A stretch of DNA of 33,109 nucleotides from Acidobacteriaceae bacterium (GCA_030041045.1 JASHOQ010000075.1:1-33109); one strand, 5' to 3'; shown: positions 8,485 to 17,055, numbered from the stretch's first letter. A program made the numbers and translations. Notes: generated by a model not told the origin, from the letters alone.

Positions 8485-9351
8485 TCACGCTCCCAGGTTT
8501 CCTCCCTCCATCCGCGCCACTTCCCGCATCTGGTGAGCCACGGCTTCGAGAAATGTCTCCACGCTCACGCCGTCGGGAATCTCCAGCCCCGATTTCGCAC
8601 GCAGCGCGCTCGCAATCCTTTCTGCGATGGCCGCGCGCGTGGTCAAGTCCAGGTCCAGGCGGCGTGAAAAAAATCTTTCCACCACTTCGAGATCCGCCGT
8701 CGAAAGCTTGGCCAGGTTCGATGCCGGCAACACCACTTTCAGATGCGGCGGGGTGATAGCCGCCGGAGCCGCAAACGCCGAGGCGGTGATTGTGCGCGTG
8801 CCCAGCTCGCCCCAATGCGGCACCTCGATTTCCTGATCGCGCACCACCAGCGTCCCCGCCACCATGTCGCCCAGCCGCTGGTTTTGCCGGTTCAGGAACA
8901 TGGTTACCACGCCCACTGCATAAAAATTCGGCGGCGGCAGGGAATCCACAAAGCGCACCAGGTTGCGCGCCAGCGATTCCACAAAGCTGATGGCCCGTCC
9001 CGAGCGGTGGATCACGTGAATCTTCATCACCCGCTTGCCCGGCGTGCGCCCGTTGCCGAACGCCTCGAACAGCGTGAAGTATCCCCACTGCAAGAGAAAA
9101 ATGAGCAGGAGAAAGATGCCGATGGCCCAATTCTCTGAGACACGGGCAAACACGTGCAGCGCCGGGAGGATAATCGCGGCCACAATAAACAGCGCGATGA
9201 AGGCCGCCGTCCAGATCAGGTAATCGATCACCAGCGCCACAAAGCGGCTCCCAATGCCGGCGATCGGCATCTCGATCGCCACCAGCTCTGGCGTTTCGAT
9301 GTTAAGCTGATCGCTAAACTGATCGCTAAACTGGGTTTTGACCGGCTCCAT
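8485..9351 (-). CDS. RDD family membrane protein
   Basis: Polytopic inner-membrane protein, 288 aa. After a soluble start, SRFVALVIDYLIW opens the RDD domain; two long hydrophobic helices follow, then GRTPGKRVMKIHVI, the typical RDD third-helix entry. The C-terminal 110 residues are soluble. RDD proteins are poorly understood; some have been linked to ion transport, and they recur beside SpoIIM, MoxR and DUF58 genes as here. The ATG at 9351 has GAGG 6 nt upstream and shares CATG with the start of the divergent SpoIIM gene. An alternative ATG at 9381 would overlap that gene by 32 bp. The N-terminus holds a short tandem FSDQFSDQ. Confidence 0.88.
   Translation of the reverse strand: MEPVKTQFSDQFSDQLNIETPELVAIEMPIAGIGSRFVALVIDYLIWTAAFIALFIVAAIILPALHVFARVSENWAIGIFLLLIFLLQWGYFTLFEAFGNGRTPGKRVMKIHVIHRSGRAISFVESLARNLVRFVDSLPPPNFYAVGVVTMFLNRQNQRLGDMVAGTLVVRDQEIEVPHWGELGTRTITASAFAAPAAITPPHLKVVLPASNLAKLSTADLEVVERFFSRRLDLDLTTRAAIAERIASALRAKSGLEIPDGVSVETFLEAVAHQMREVARMEGGNLGA
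9307..9333. repeat. 12 bp exact tandem duplication in the RDD gene
   Basis: CTGATCGCTAAA occurs twice back to back (9307-9318, 9319-9330) plus three further matching bases. It encodes the repeated FSDQ at the start of the RDD protein and keeps the frame. Confidence 0.85.
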
Positions 9352-10336
9352 GGCCAACCTCGTCTCCAACCAGTGGCTCAAAAAGCGCCGCCCCTACTGG
9401 GAGCGGCTGGCTGCGTTGCTTTCGCAGGCCGGCTCTGGCGGTCTGCGCTCGCTTACCCACGCCGAGCTCGCCGAGACCGCGTTGCTCTACCGCCAGGTGG
9501 CCAGCGACCTTTCCACACTGCGCCAGGACTCGACCGCCCGCGCTTACACCGACCACGTCAACCAGCTTCTCGCTCGCGCCCACCATATCATTTATTCCAC
9601 GCGCGGAACCAGTTTTTCGACTCTCGTCCGTTACATGCGCGTGGGTTACCCCGCCGTTTTCCAGCGCAACCTCCGCTACGTGGTCCTCTCGCTCCTGGTC
9701 ATGCTTTCGGGCACCGCTCTCGGCTCTGTGCTCACGCTTGCTCGCCCGCAGTTCATGCACCGCATGCTCGGCCCCGCCATGGTCGCCACCATCGAGCGCC
9801 ACCAGATGTGGACACAATCCGTCGTCGCCGTCGCCCCGGCTGCCAGCGGCTGGCTTATGACCCACAACCTGAGCGTCTGCTTCGTCGCCTTTGCCGGCGG
9901 CGTCATCTTCGGTATCGGCCCGCTTTACTCCATGTTCCTCAACGGCCTTCTGCTCGGCGTCATCGGCGTGGCCTGTGCTCAGCACGGCATGACCGTCGAT
10001 CTCTGGAGCTTCGTCGCTCCGCACGGCGCGCTCGAGCTGCCCTCGATCGTCATCTCGGGCGCCGCCGGCTTCCGCCTCGCCCACGGCGTGCTCTTTCCCG
10101 GTTTCTACCGCTGGCGCGACTCCGTCGCCCTGGCCGGCGTTGAAGCCGCGCGCCTCATCGCCGGCATCATTCCTCTGCTCGTGATCGCCGGCTCCCTCGA
10201 AGGATTTTTCTCTCCGTCTTCCGCGCCCGTCGGTCTCAAGTTCGCCGTCGGCGGCATGCTCTTCGCCCTGCTCAGTCTCTGGCTCTTCCGCCCGTTGCCG
10301 GCCAAGGTGCCTGCGACCCAGGTTCGAGTTCGCTGA
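9350..10336 (+). CDS. Stage II sporulation protein M (SpoIIM) family membrane protein
   Basis: Integral membrane protein, 328 aa. Residues 1-105 are cytoplasmic and helical (WLKKRRPYWERLAALL). From about 110 there are hydrophobic helices (VVLSLLVMLSGTALGSVL, VCFVAFAGGVIFGIGPLY, LIAGIIPLLVIAGSLEGFF) and the APHGALELPSI segment typical of SpoIIM-like proteins. In sporulating Firmicutes SpoIIM belongs to a peptidoglycan-degrading engulfment complex; in non-sporulators the family is linked to MoxR/RDD clusters with unknown function. The ATG at 9350 overlaps the divergent RDD start. No strong Shine-Dalgarno is seen, and the upstream in-frame TTG at 9338 is less likely. It converges with DUF58 across 79 bp. 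Confidence 0.87.
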   Translation: MANLVSNQWLKKRRPYWERLAALLSQAGSGGLRSLTHAELAETALLYRQVASDLSTLRQDSTARAYTDHVNQLLARAHHIIYSTRGTSFSTLVRYMRVGYPAVFQRNLRYVVLSLLVMLSGTALGSVLTLARPQFMHRMLGPAMVATIERHQMWTQSVVAVAPAASGWLMTHNLSVCFVAFAGGVIFGIGPLYSMFLNGLLLGVIGVACAQHGMTVDLWSFVAPHGALELPSIVISGAAGFRLAHGVLFPGFYRWRDSVALAGVEAARLIAGIIPLLVIAGSLEGFFSPSSAPVGLKFAVGGMLFALLSLWLFRPLPAKVPATQVRVR

Positions 10337-10415
10337 TCGAAGCACAACGTCTGGGTGCTCCGGTCCCGATTCTGGCACCAGGGATAGCAAGACCTTCAAC
10401 CTGCCTGAAGTGCCT

Positions 10416-11879
10416 CTAAAGCATCGCCCGTTCCTTCACTCTTAAATACTGGTTCAGCACCGCCGAGGTCAGCTCGCCCGGGTCCAGATCGAGCGTCAGC
10501 GCGCCCTGCTCGCGCAGGCGGGCGAGCACCCGCTCCCTGCGGCTCGTCAGCTCCTGTGCCGCGGTCGCGCGAAACATCTGCGCCACATTTCTCGGCCGTG
10601 CGCTGGCAATGGTCTCCACGTCGGTCTGCGCCATGGCCACAAACAGCAGCACGTGCCGGTGAAGCAGTTGCGTCGCCCCATCCACCACCTCGGGCCTCAT
10701 CGCCGTCTCCGCAAGATCGGTGATCCACAAAATCAGCGCGCGTCGCGGCTGGTACCGGTTCAGCGTCGCCGTCGCGCGCAGGTGGTCGGCTTCGCTCGCC
10801 TCCGCCCGCGCCACGGCCAGCGCCTCGATGATCTGCCGTAAATGCGCCCCGCCGCGCCTGGGCAGCACCCGCTGCTGTACCGTCTGCCCGTAGACCAGCA
10901 GCCCCACGCGGTCGCCGGAAAACAGCGCCAGTTGCGCCACGGCGACAGCCGTTGAACACGCATAGTCGAGCTTCGAGTGCCCAAGTCGCATCTCGCCTGC
11001 GTCCCCTTGGTTCGTCTCCGCCCGGCCGCGTCTCCTCACGTCGCCGCTCTCCGGCGCGATTCTCCCGCGCAGCAGCCGTCCCGCATCGAGCACGATCCAC
11101 ACCGGCTGGCTGCGCTCGCTCTGGTAACGCCGCGTAATCAGCTGCCCACGCCGCGCCGTCGCTGTCCAGCACACGTCGCGCAGGTCGTCGCCCTCGAGAT
11201 ACTCGCGCAGGCTCTCGAAATCCCGTCCCAACCCGCGCTGCTGCGCCTGTCTCAGCTCCAGCTCGATCTGCCGCCCGCGCGCCAGAAAAATCTCCTGCTC
11301 CTCGCCCTGCCGCAGCGCCGGATACACGCGTACCGTCTGCTCGAGCGGCGCTATCGCCCAACGCTCCACCAGCCCGGCCAGCGAGCGATAGCGCACGTAA
11401 ACCGCCCCCGTGCGCACATCGCCTCGCTCCCGCGGTTCCACTTTGTAGCGAAGCTTCGCGCGCACGCGGGGAAACACGCGCAGCCTCTGCGTCGCCGGCG
11501 CAGTGACCAACGCCTCCGGCAGATCGTCCACGATGCGGCAATCCAAAACGACGTCGCCGTGCTGCTCACGATCAAGTTCGAGGGCAATCTCGATCTCGGT
11601 CTCGCTATCGAGCGCCGGCGCATTGCTCCACGCGCGCTCCACCGTGATTTCCCGCGCTGAAGGCAGCCGCAGCCAGTCGAAAATCGCCGCCAAAAGCACC
11701 AGCGCATCCCACGCCAGCATGCCGTAGGCGAGCCGCGCCTGAAAGAATCCCGGCAGCGCCAGCAGCAGCCCCGCCGCCAGCAGCCAGATCGCGCGCGCCG
11801 TCAGGCCAAACGCAAACCACCGCCGCCGCGGCCGGCATTCCGCGCGCACCGTCTCGGGATGAAGAGAGGACGAGATCAT
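10416..11879 (-). CDS. DUF58 domain protein
   Basis: 487 aa protein with two N-terminal membrane helices (residues about 22-65), a beta-rich central part and a C-terminal DUF58/VWA-like domain. The DUF58 core is visible at about 225-275: [20 protein letters not shown] and the following [16 protein letters not shown]. Such proteins usually pair with a MoxR ATPase, which is thought to act as a chaperone for the VWA domain. The metal-site motif that is normally D-x-S-x-S reads DAGRL, so metal binding may be lost. The ATG at 11879 overlaps the stop of the MazF-like toxin by 4 bp (ATGA). It is last in the long minus-strand operon. Confidence 0.88.
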   Translation of the reverse strand: MISSSLHPETVRAECRPRRRWFAFGLTARAIWLLAAGLLLALPGFFQARLAYGMLAWDALVLLAAIFDWLRLPSAREITVERAWSNAPALDSETEIEIALELDREQHGDVVLDCRIVDDLPEALVTAPATQRLRVFPRVRAKLRYKVEPRERGDVRTGAVYVRYRSLAGLVERWAIAPLEQTVRVYPALRQGEEQEIFLARGRQIELELRQAQQRGLGRDFESLREYLEGDDLRDVCWTATARRGQLITRRYQSERSQPVWIVLDAGRLLRGRIAPESGDVRRRGRAETNQGDAGEMRLGHSKLDYACSTAVAVAQLALFSGDRVGLLVYGQTVQQRVLPRRGGAHLRQIIEALAVARAEASEADHLRATATLNRYQPRRALILWITDLAETAMRPEVVDGATQLLHRHVLLFVAMAQTDVETIASARPRNVAQMFRATAAQELTSRRERVLARLREQGALTLDLDPGELTSAVLNQYLRVKERAML

Positions 11880-12226
11880 CGGGACGAATGTCCTCGGATT
11901 TCGACGGGTAAATCGAGAGCGAATATCAGGGATTCGTTTAGCTTCCGGATTTTCCCCGGCGAAAGCGAGCCAACGTACCGGGTGAGCTGGGACTTGGGCA
12001 CGCTCGCGAGGCTATCGCAAGCGATCCAGCTTTCATGCTTCAGTCCTTCATCCGGCCCGATGGCGACCTGCGACCTCAGGCCTTCACCGCTTGAATATAC
12101 CGGCGCGCACACCACCGTCGAATAGCGCGAATCGATCAAGCCCTGATGACTGACGACCACGAAGGCCCGCTGCCGCTTGGGATCCCGGGCCGGGTCACTC
12201 ACCAGGTAAATCTCGCCTCTCTTCAT
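11876..12226 (-). CDS. MazF/PemK-type toxin (probable mRNA endoribonuclease)
   Basis: 116 aa protein opening with MKRGEIYLV, the N-terminal strand typical of the MazF/PemK/CcdB-fold family. It is followed by a short basic loop and [10 protein letters not shown], then [14 protein letters not shown], matching the family's second conserved block, and a helix near [16 protein letters not shown]. Family members cut mRNA at short motifs in the ribosome-free state or on ribosomes. AGGTGG lies upstream of the ATG at 12226, and a small hairpin abuts it. The cognate antitoxin is upstream across 101 bp, an unusually wide gap for this kind of module. The stop overlaps the DUF58 start, tying the toxin to an envelope operon. 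Activity is inferred from the family. Confidence 0.82.
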   Translation of the reverse strand: MKRGEIYLVSDPARDPKRQRAFVVVSHQGLIDSRYSTVVCAPVYSSGEGLRSQVAIGPDEGLKHESWIACDSLASVPKSQLTRYVGSLSPGKIRKLNESLIFALDLPVEIRGHSSR

Positions 12227-12234
12227 CGTTCCAC

Positions 12235-12248
12235 CTGTCGCTCGACAG
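12235..12248 (-). promoter_or_regulatory. Hairpin abutting the toxin ribosome-binding site
   Basis: CTGTC and GACAG arms around a 4-nt loop lie immediately before the toxin's AGGTGG. The 3' arm shares the AG that begins the Shine-Dalgarno, so folding could limit toxin translation. The inverted repeat is seen; its role is inferred. Confidence 0.4.
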
Positions 12249-12305
12249 ACAAAAACAGGTCGCGCCGTACTGCAAGTTTTCGCGGGGAAGATAATCCAAC
12301 GGCGA

Positions 12306-12325
12306 GGCCGAAGAATGATTCGGCC
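12306..12325 (-). terminator. Stem-loop after antitoxin stop codon
   Basis: GGCCGAA and TTCGGCC form a perfect 7 bp stem around a 6-nt loop, 2 nt after the antitoxin stop. No T-tract follows, so it is more likely a transcript stabiliser or a partial attenuator separating antitoxin from toxin than a full terminator. Confidence 0.45.
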
Positions 12326-12327
12326 GA

Positions 12328-12561
12328 TTACAGGTAAGGAGCCTGATACCGCAGCACATCTTCGGCCTCTTCATTCAATCGATCGGCCGCGGCGTCGATA
12401 AGCTCCCGATCGCGCATTTGCATTGTGCGCCGCGCAGAATCGCGGAAGTGTTCACGCAAAACCATTTCGATGTAGGCCGAGCGGGAGCCGCGTTTGCCAA
12501 CCCGCTTATCAATCTTGACGAGCAGAGGCGTGGAAAGTGTGATGGAAGTCTTCGTTTTCAT
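12328..12561 (-). CDS. Ribbon-helix-helix antitoxin of the MazF-like toxin
   Basis: 77 aa. [20 protein letters not shown] is the N-terminal strand and first helix of a CopG/MetJ-type ribbon-helix-helix DNA-binding domain. [14 protein letters not shown] is the second helix. The acidic C-terminus ([11 protein letters not shown]) is the expected toxin-binding tail. Such antitoxins bind and neutralise the toxin and repress their own operator. The ATG at 12561 has AAAGGT close upstream and starts 23 bp after the moxR stop. An internal promoter between moxR and this gene would be expected for an autoregulated module but none is obvious. Confidence 0.8.
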   Translation of the reverse strand: MKTKTSITLSTPLLVKIDKRVGKRGSRSAYIEMVLREHFRDSARRTMQMRDRELIDAAADRLNEEAEDVLRYQAPYL

Positions 12562-12584
12562 ACTACCTTTATCCTACTCCAATC

Positions 12585-13595
12585 CTACCCCCGCGGCACG
12601 GCCACCGCAGCCAAAACATCGTTCAGCACCCGGTCCGGCTCAAAGCCCTCGAGCTCGGCCTCCGGCTTAAGCAGAATGCGATGCCGCAACGCGGGCAGGG
12701 CCGCGCGCTTCACGTCGTCGGGAAGCACGTAATCGCGGTCCTCGAACGCGGCAAACACCTGCGCCACGCGCAGCAGGCAGATGGCCGCGCGCGGGCTCGC
12801 GCCCAGCGCCAGCATCGGCCACTCGCGCGTGCGCCGCGCAAGGCCAAGAATGTAGTCGTAAAGTTCGCTCTCTACGCGCACCGCGCGGATTTCGTCGCGC
12901 GCGCGAGCAAGCAAATCGGCCGACACCGAACGTATCGCCCCATCCTCAAGCAGTCCCGCGCCGCTTGCGCCCTGGTGCCGCTCGAGCATCATCCGCTCTT
13001 CGGCCTCGCTCGGATACTTCACCTTGATCTTCAGTAAAAACCGGTCCAGTTGCGCTTCGGGCAGGGGATACGTTCCTTCGAAATCCACCGGGTTCTGTGT
13101 CGCGAACACCGTGAACCACGCGGGCAGCGGGCGGCGCACGCCGTCGCTCGTCACCTGCCGCTCTTCCATGCACTCGAGCAGCGCTGCCTGCGTCCGCGGC
13201 GGCATGCGGTTGATCTCGTCCACCAGCAGCAGATCGGTAAATACCGGACCCTTGTGAAATGTGAACTCATCCGTCCCGGGGCGGAAGATGCTCGTTCCCA
13301 GAATGTCGGCAGGCATCAGGTCCGGCGTGGCCTGCACGCGCTGAAATCCGAGCCCCAGCAGCAGGCCGATGGATTTGACGATCAGCGTCTTCGCAATCCC
13401 TGGCACGCCTTCGAGCAGCGCGTGCCCCTGCGCCAGCACCGCCACCATCGCCTCGCCGATCACTTCCTCCTGTCCGGCGATCACGCGCCCCAGCTCCGTG
13501 CGCGCCTGCTCCAGCAGTTGCCGCGTGGCCACCAACCCAGGGGTTTTCTCGCTTTGCATTCCCACTGCCGCCGGCAGCTCGTTTCCTTCGCTCAT
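12585..13595 (-). CDS. MoxR family AAA+ ATPase
   Basis: Cytoplasmic AAA+ chaperone-like ATPase, 336 aa. Walker A is GVPGIAKT at about 61-68, the form typical of MoxR. Walker B is LLLVDEINR, sensor 1 lies in FATQNPVDFEG, and the arginine-finger region is DRFLLKIKVKYPS. The C-terminal AAA lid contains GASPRA and DVLAAVAVPRG. MoxR proteins act with DUF58/VWA partners on protein assembly or activation. Here that partner is separated from it by a toxin-antitoxin pair. The ATG at 13595 has GGGAG about 7 nt upstream; a GTG at 13616 is in frame. It lies 89 bp after the DUF4350 gene on the same strand. Confidence 0.94.
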   Translation of the reverse strand: MSEGNELPAAVGMQSEKTPGLVATRQLLEQARTELGRVIAGQEEVIGEAMVAVLAQGHALLEGVPGIAKTLIVKSIGLLLGLGFQRVQATPDLMPADILGTSIFRPGTDEFTFHKGPVFTDLLLVDEINRMPPRTQAALLECMEERQVTSDGVRRPLPAWFTVFATQNPVDFEGTYPLPEAQLDRFLLKIKVKYPSEAEERMMLERHQGASGAGLLEDGAIRSVSADLLARARDEIRAVRVESELYDYILGLARRTREWPMLALGASPRAAICLLRVAQVFAAFEDRDYVLPDDVKRAALPALRHRILLKPEAELEGFEPDRVLNDVLAAVAVPRG

Positions 13596-13684
13596 CCCCG
13601 TTCTCCCGATCTCCACCCACTCTTAACTCAGCACTCACCTGGGCGGGGAGCCACAACCGTCCGTTCGCTCATTTCCCATTGTCT

Positions 13685-14884
13685 CTAACTTCTCACGACA
13701 CGCCCGCTTCCCGCGCGCGCTGCTTCTTCCAGCGCCTCCATCTGCCGGCTCAGTGCCTGCACCACCTTGAGCGCCTCTTTCGCCGTCAGGCTGTCGTCCT
13801 TGGCACGCTCTTCCCCTTCCTTGAGGTCTGTTTCCAACTCCGCGCTTGCCTGCGGAAATCTGCGCCGCAGCGCCGCGCCCAGCTCCTCGGCGTTCATCTG
13901 CAATCCGCGCAACCCGCACAGTCCGCCAACCCGGCTGCGGAAGCGGTCGTACGCCAGGCTCACCGCCGTGGCCGAGGCGCCGGCCTTGGCGTAGAGCGCG
14001 CCCAGCGCCTCCACAAACTCTACCGGCGTCGTGCGCTGCGCCACCGGCAGCGCGCGCAGAGGCCCGTTGCGGCGGCTGAAGCTGAAAACCACCAGCAGCG
14101 CCAGCCCGCATATTCCCCATATCAAAAAATTCAACGCCGCCCCGCGCGCGTAATACCACTCTGACTGCACCTCGCCGTGCAAGGACTCATCCCAGTAAAA
14201 ATGGCGGCCCTCCCGCGGGCCCAGCGAGTTCAAAAAGAAACTCATGTTCTCTCCGCGAGCGATCGATCCATTCTCGAGCGGCGTCGAGCTCGCCCACCAC
14301 ACCACGCGTCCGGCGCCCACGTTGTACTCCACCACCACGGGCGTGCCCGCGCATGAATATTCCACGCGGTAGCGCGGGCTCGTCAGGTTCCAGCTCGCCG
14401 CCGGCGTCATCCACACCTCGCCCGACCCGGCAAGAGGATCCAGTCCCTCCGGTTCCAGCTTGCAAGCTGCTGACCCGAATTGCATCCGCGGTCCCACGGC
14501 TTCGTCGGGCGCCAGCGCCCCGCCGGCCATGCCCGTCACCAGCACTCGCCCGCCGTGCGCCACAATTCCGTCCACGGCTTTGAAATCGTCCACGCTTGAG
14601 AGAAACGGCTCGGCCAGGATCACCACTGTCCCCGTATTCGCCTGGTTCGCCAGCTCGCTCAGCGGCTGTTCCCATCGCTCCACGGCGTAGCCGTTTTCCT
14701 GGAGCAGATCGTACGCGGCGCGTGCGCCGTGCCGCCCGGTCAGGTAACTGCTCGGCACCGGATTGTCGTCGCGATTCTGATTGCGCGCAAACAGCGCTGT
14801 CACCACCGCCACCAGCACCACCGCTCCCAGGCACGCGAGCAGCAGCTTGCGGTCTTTCGCGTCCAGTTGCGCGAACAGCTTCAC
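13685..14884 (-). CDS. DUF4350 domain membrane protein
   Basis: 399 aa. An N-terminal helix (LLLACLGAVVLVAVVTALFA, residues about 14-33) is followed by an extracytoplasmic domain about 40-255, then a second helix (LIWGICGLALLVVFSF) and a charged, helical cytoplasmic tail. The first part fits DUF4350, with SSYLTGRHGARAAYDLL and GGRVLVTGM. The domain is found in MoxR/DUF58 clusters and its biochemical role is unknown. The start is a GTG at 14884 overlapping the TGA of the DUF4129 gene by 4 bp (GTGA), indicating coupled translation. Confidence 0.82.
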   Translation of the reverse strand: MKLFAQLDAKDRKLLLACLGAVVLVAVVTALFARNQNRDDNPVPSSYLTGRHGARAAYDLLQENGYAVERWEQPLSELANQANTGTVVILAEPFLSSVDDFKAVDGIVAHGGRVLVTGMAGGALAPDEAVGPRMQFGSAACKLEPEGLDPLAGSGEVWMTPAASWNLTSPRYRVEYSCAGTPVVVEYNVGAGRVVWWASSTPLENGSIARGENMSFFLNSLGPREGRHFYWDESLHGEVQSEWYYARGAALNFLIWGICGLALLVVFSFSRRNGPLRALPVAQRTTPVEFVEALGALYAKAGASATAVSLAYDRFRSRVGGLCGLRGLQMNAEELGAALRRRFPQASAELETDLKEGEERAKDDSLTAKEALKVVQALSRQMEALEEAARAGSGRVVRS

Positions 14885-15954
14885 TCCACCCCCAGCTCGG
14901 CTGCCATCGCCATCGCCGCCTCAAAATCGCGAGATTGCGCCTCGCGCCCTCCATACCAGGTGCGCTCAAAGCTTTGCGTCAGCGCGGACAGCTTCGCCTT
15001 CCGCGGATCGGTTCCCTTGAGCAGCTGCAGATACTCGCGCGGAGTGCGCGCGCTGTCGGACGGCCACAACCGCATCTGCTCCAGCCGCGAGATTGACGCC
15101 CAGTAGAGAAAATGGATCGCCTCGCGCCATCGCCCCTCCGCCGCCATCGCCCGCGCATCCTTCATCCACAACTGCCACTCCCGCGCAGAGGGCGCGCTGA
15201 CCACCCGCTCGACCTCCGGCGTCAGCCGCACGCGAAGGCGCCGCTCCAGCCGGATCAGCGCCCAGATCAGAGCCGTCCCCAGTCCCATCACCAGCAGCGC
15301 CTCCAGCACGGGACCGATCCACGGCGACCTCGCTCCCAAGCCCATCAAACGGTCGAAGAACTCGTTGATCTTGTTCTCCACCCACTCCCAAAAACGATCC
15401 CGCGCCGAAACTTCGGTCGTACCCTGGTACTCGCGCCGCGCCAGGATCGCATCCAGCGATTTCTGCTCCACGCCGTAACTTTGCTCCTGTGCCGCCGGCG
15501 CGCCCGCTTCGCGCCAATCGCCTTCAAGCCGCTGCTGCGCTTCCTCGAGCAATTCGTCCAACGTGACCGGCGTTGATTTCGTTCCTTTGAGCTGCAAGCT
15601 GATTACGGTCGACGGCGCGGAGACCTCTTTTCTTCCCGCGCGTTCCAGCAAGTCGCGCAGCCAGCCGTAGCCAATGGTGCGCCCCGTCGTTCTTCCGCTC
15701 GCGGTCCACAGCACCATGTCGTCGGCGCCCACTTCGCCTGGATCGCACTCTTCCCGGGTGCGCGCCCTTCGGCATCGCCCCACCAGCGCATCCAGCGCCT
15801 CAAGATGTTTCCGGTATTCCTGAATGCTGCTGCTGGCGCCGGCGCTGCCGTCATCGCCCGCATTCGCCTGCGCGCACGCAACAGGACCAGTCCCCGCTGC
15901 CAGCGCCAGCAGCAGAACCCAACTGCGCACCACAAACTCCCTCCGGCGCTTCAT
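14881..15954 (-). CDS. DUF4129 domain protein, exported/membrane
   Basis: 357 aa. Residues 1-29 are a signal peptide (basic start, LLLALAAG, ending ACAQA). A helical extracytoplasmic region follows, then one membrane helix near 212-235 (VLEALLVMGLGTALIWALI). The C-terminal cytoplasmic DUF4129 domain is recognisable by HFLYWASISRLEQ, SARTPREYLQLL and ERTWYGGR. This domain recurs at the C-terminus of transglutaminase-like proteins and beside MoxR/DUF58/DUF4350, suggesting a shared envelope function. The ATG at 15954 overlaps the upstream stop by 4 bp. A much longer in-frame extension to 16605 is a shadow of the neighbouring membrane gene. Confidence 0.83.
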   Translation of the reverse strand: MKRRREFVVRSWVLLLALAAGTGPVACAQANAGDDGSAGASSSIQEYRKHLEALDALVGRCRRARTREECDPGEVGADDMVLWTASGRTTGRTIGYGWLRDLLERAGRKEVSAPSTVISLQLKGTKSTPVTLDELLEEAQQRLEGDWREAGAPAAQEQSYGVEQKSLDAILARREYQGTTEVSARDRFWEWVENKINEFFDRLMGLGARSPWIGPVLEALLVMGLGTALIWALIRLERRLRVRLTPEVERVVSAPSAREWQLWMKDARAMAAEGRWREAIHFLYWASISRLEQMRLWPSDSARTPREYLQLLKGTDPRKAKLSALTQSFERTWYGGREAQSRDFEAAMAMAAELGVE

Positions 15955-16952
15955 CCTGTGTTTCCCGCGCCCGCGTCCGCTGCCGCTCCCCATGCCGTCG
16001 CACCCGCCAATCCCGCCTGTTCCATCATCCACTCGATATCGTAGCCTTCGGTCCGGATGCGCTGATCGAAATAAAACAGCACCAGAGCCGTGGCATACAC
16101 CGGCGTTACCAGCACTTGCACCGCAAAGTTCACCAGTACATTGACGATCTCCGCAATCACAAACACCACCACCGCATACTGCGCGCCGTGTCCCATCGCC
16201 GAAACTACCGCGGTCACAATCATCATGGGAATGTAAGCCGCCATCGACACCACCGCGGAGAGCGCCCAGATCAGCAGCAGCATGAGAAAGATTCGCCCCC
16301 GAGTGCCCTTGGTCAATTTCCCTGAGCGCTGCATCGCCGCCCACGCCGGCATCTGCTCCGCCACGCAGGCCGGCATCGCCAGCGAATAGGTCAGCAGAAG
16401 CAGCACAATCGACACCAGCGCCGCGGCGACGATGAGGAAAGTGAAGAACCCCACCGCGGCTCCTCCCGCCAATCCACTGCTTCTCGCTGTCGCGGTCAGG
16501 GCGATTGCAGCCCCGATCGCCCCGCCCGCAATCGCGCCCGGAATCAGCGCGACAAAAAGCGTCTGCAGAAGCAGAAGCCCCAAGTACGTCCAGAACCGCG
16601 GCCACACGCTTTTGATGGCTTCGCGGATGCGCAGTTTCTGCCCCAGGTGCGCGCTGATGCCGGCGCGCACCAGCGCCGCTTGCGAAACCACCGTGGCCCC
16701 GATCTCCGCCGGCACCGCGACCGCGGCTACGGCAATCAGCACAATCGCCATTGCGACGCCGTGGGCCTTCACCCCGCCCACCCCCGCGCGCGCAAAGAAC
16801 CCCACCACGGCTGCAATCGCCAGCAGCATGGCCAGCATCACCGCCGAAGGCGGAGCCGCCGATCCGGCAAACAACAGAAAGTTGCGCCGGTAGAGCTGCA
16901 TCGTCCGGTCCAGAATCTCACCCAGCGTGTAAGGCCGTAATGCTTCGTTCAT
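15951..16952 (-). CDS. Polytopic membrane protein, GPDPase-membrane-domain-like
   Basis: 333 aa with about six hydrophobic segments, rich in Ala, Val and Leu. The N-terminal signature LRPYTLGEILDRTMQLYRRNF is shared with its upstream neighbour at 17099-18097, as are KGTRGRIFLM, LFYFDQRIRTEGYDIEWMM and the overall topology. This pattern resembles proteins annotated as glycerophosphoryl diester phosphodiesterase membrane domain. No catalytic phosphodiesterase domain is present. The function is unknown; the position at the head of the DUF4129-DUF4350-MoxR operon, with a 4 bp ATGA overlap, implies an envelope role. The ribosome-binding site is weak. Confidence 0.72.
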   Translation of the reverse strand: MNEALRPYTLGEILDRTMQLYRRNFLLFAGSAAPPSAVMLAMLLAIAAVVGFFARAGVGGVKAHGVAMAIVLIAVAAVAVPAEIGATVVSQAALVRAGISAHLGQKLRIREAIKSVWPRFWTYLGLLLLQTLFVALIPGAIAGGAIGAAIALTATARSSGLAGGAAVGFFTFLIVAAALVSIVLLLLTYSLAMPACVAEQMPAWAAMQRSGKLTKGTRGRIFLMLLLIWALSAVVSMAAYIPMMIVTAVVSAMGHGAQYAVVVFVIAEIVNVLVNFAVQVLVTPVYATALVLFYFDQRIRTEGYDIEWMMEQAGLAGATAWGAAADAGAGNTG

Positions 16953-16998
16953 TGCCGTAAAGGTCCATTCATATCAGAACGTAAATGGCTTTGTGAAA

Positions 16999-17055
16999 GG
17001 GCACGGCCTTAGTCGTGCCGCAAGAACCGCATAATCCCTGGGGGCTTTAGCCCCC
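16999..17055. repeat. Two REP-like GC-rich hairpins
   Basis: GGCACG...CGTGCC (17000-17019) and the perfect GGGGGC-TTTA-GCCCCC (17040-17055) stand in the 146 bp gap between the two paralogous membrane genes. They look like dispersed intergenic palindromes rather than terminators, because no T-tract follows on either strand. Confidence 0.6.

Noticed and set aside
14881..16605. 574-codon version of the DUF4129 gene
   Set aside because: The extra N-terminal part is an out-of-frame reading of the upstream membrane protein gene. The ATG at 15954 gives a clean signal peptide and a 4 bp overlap.
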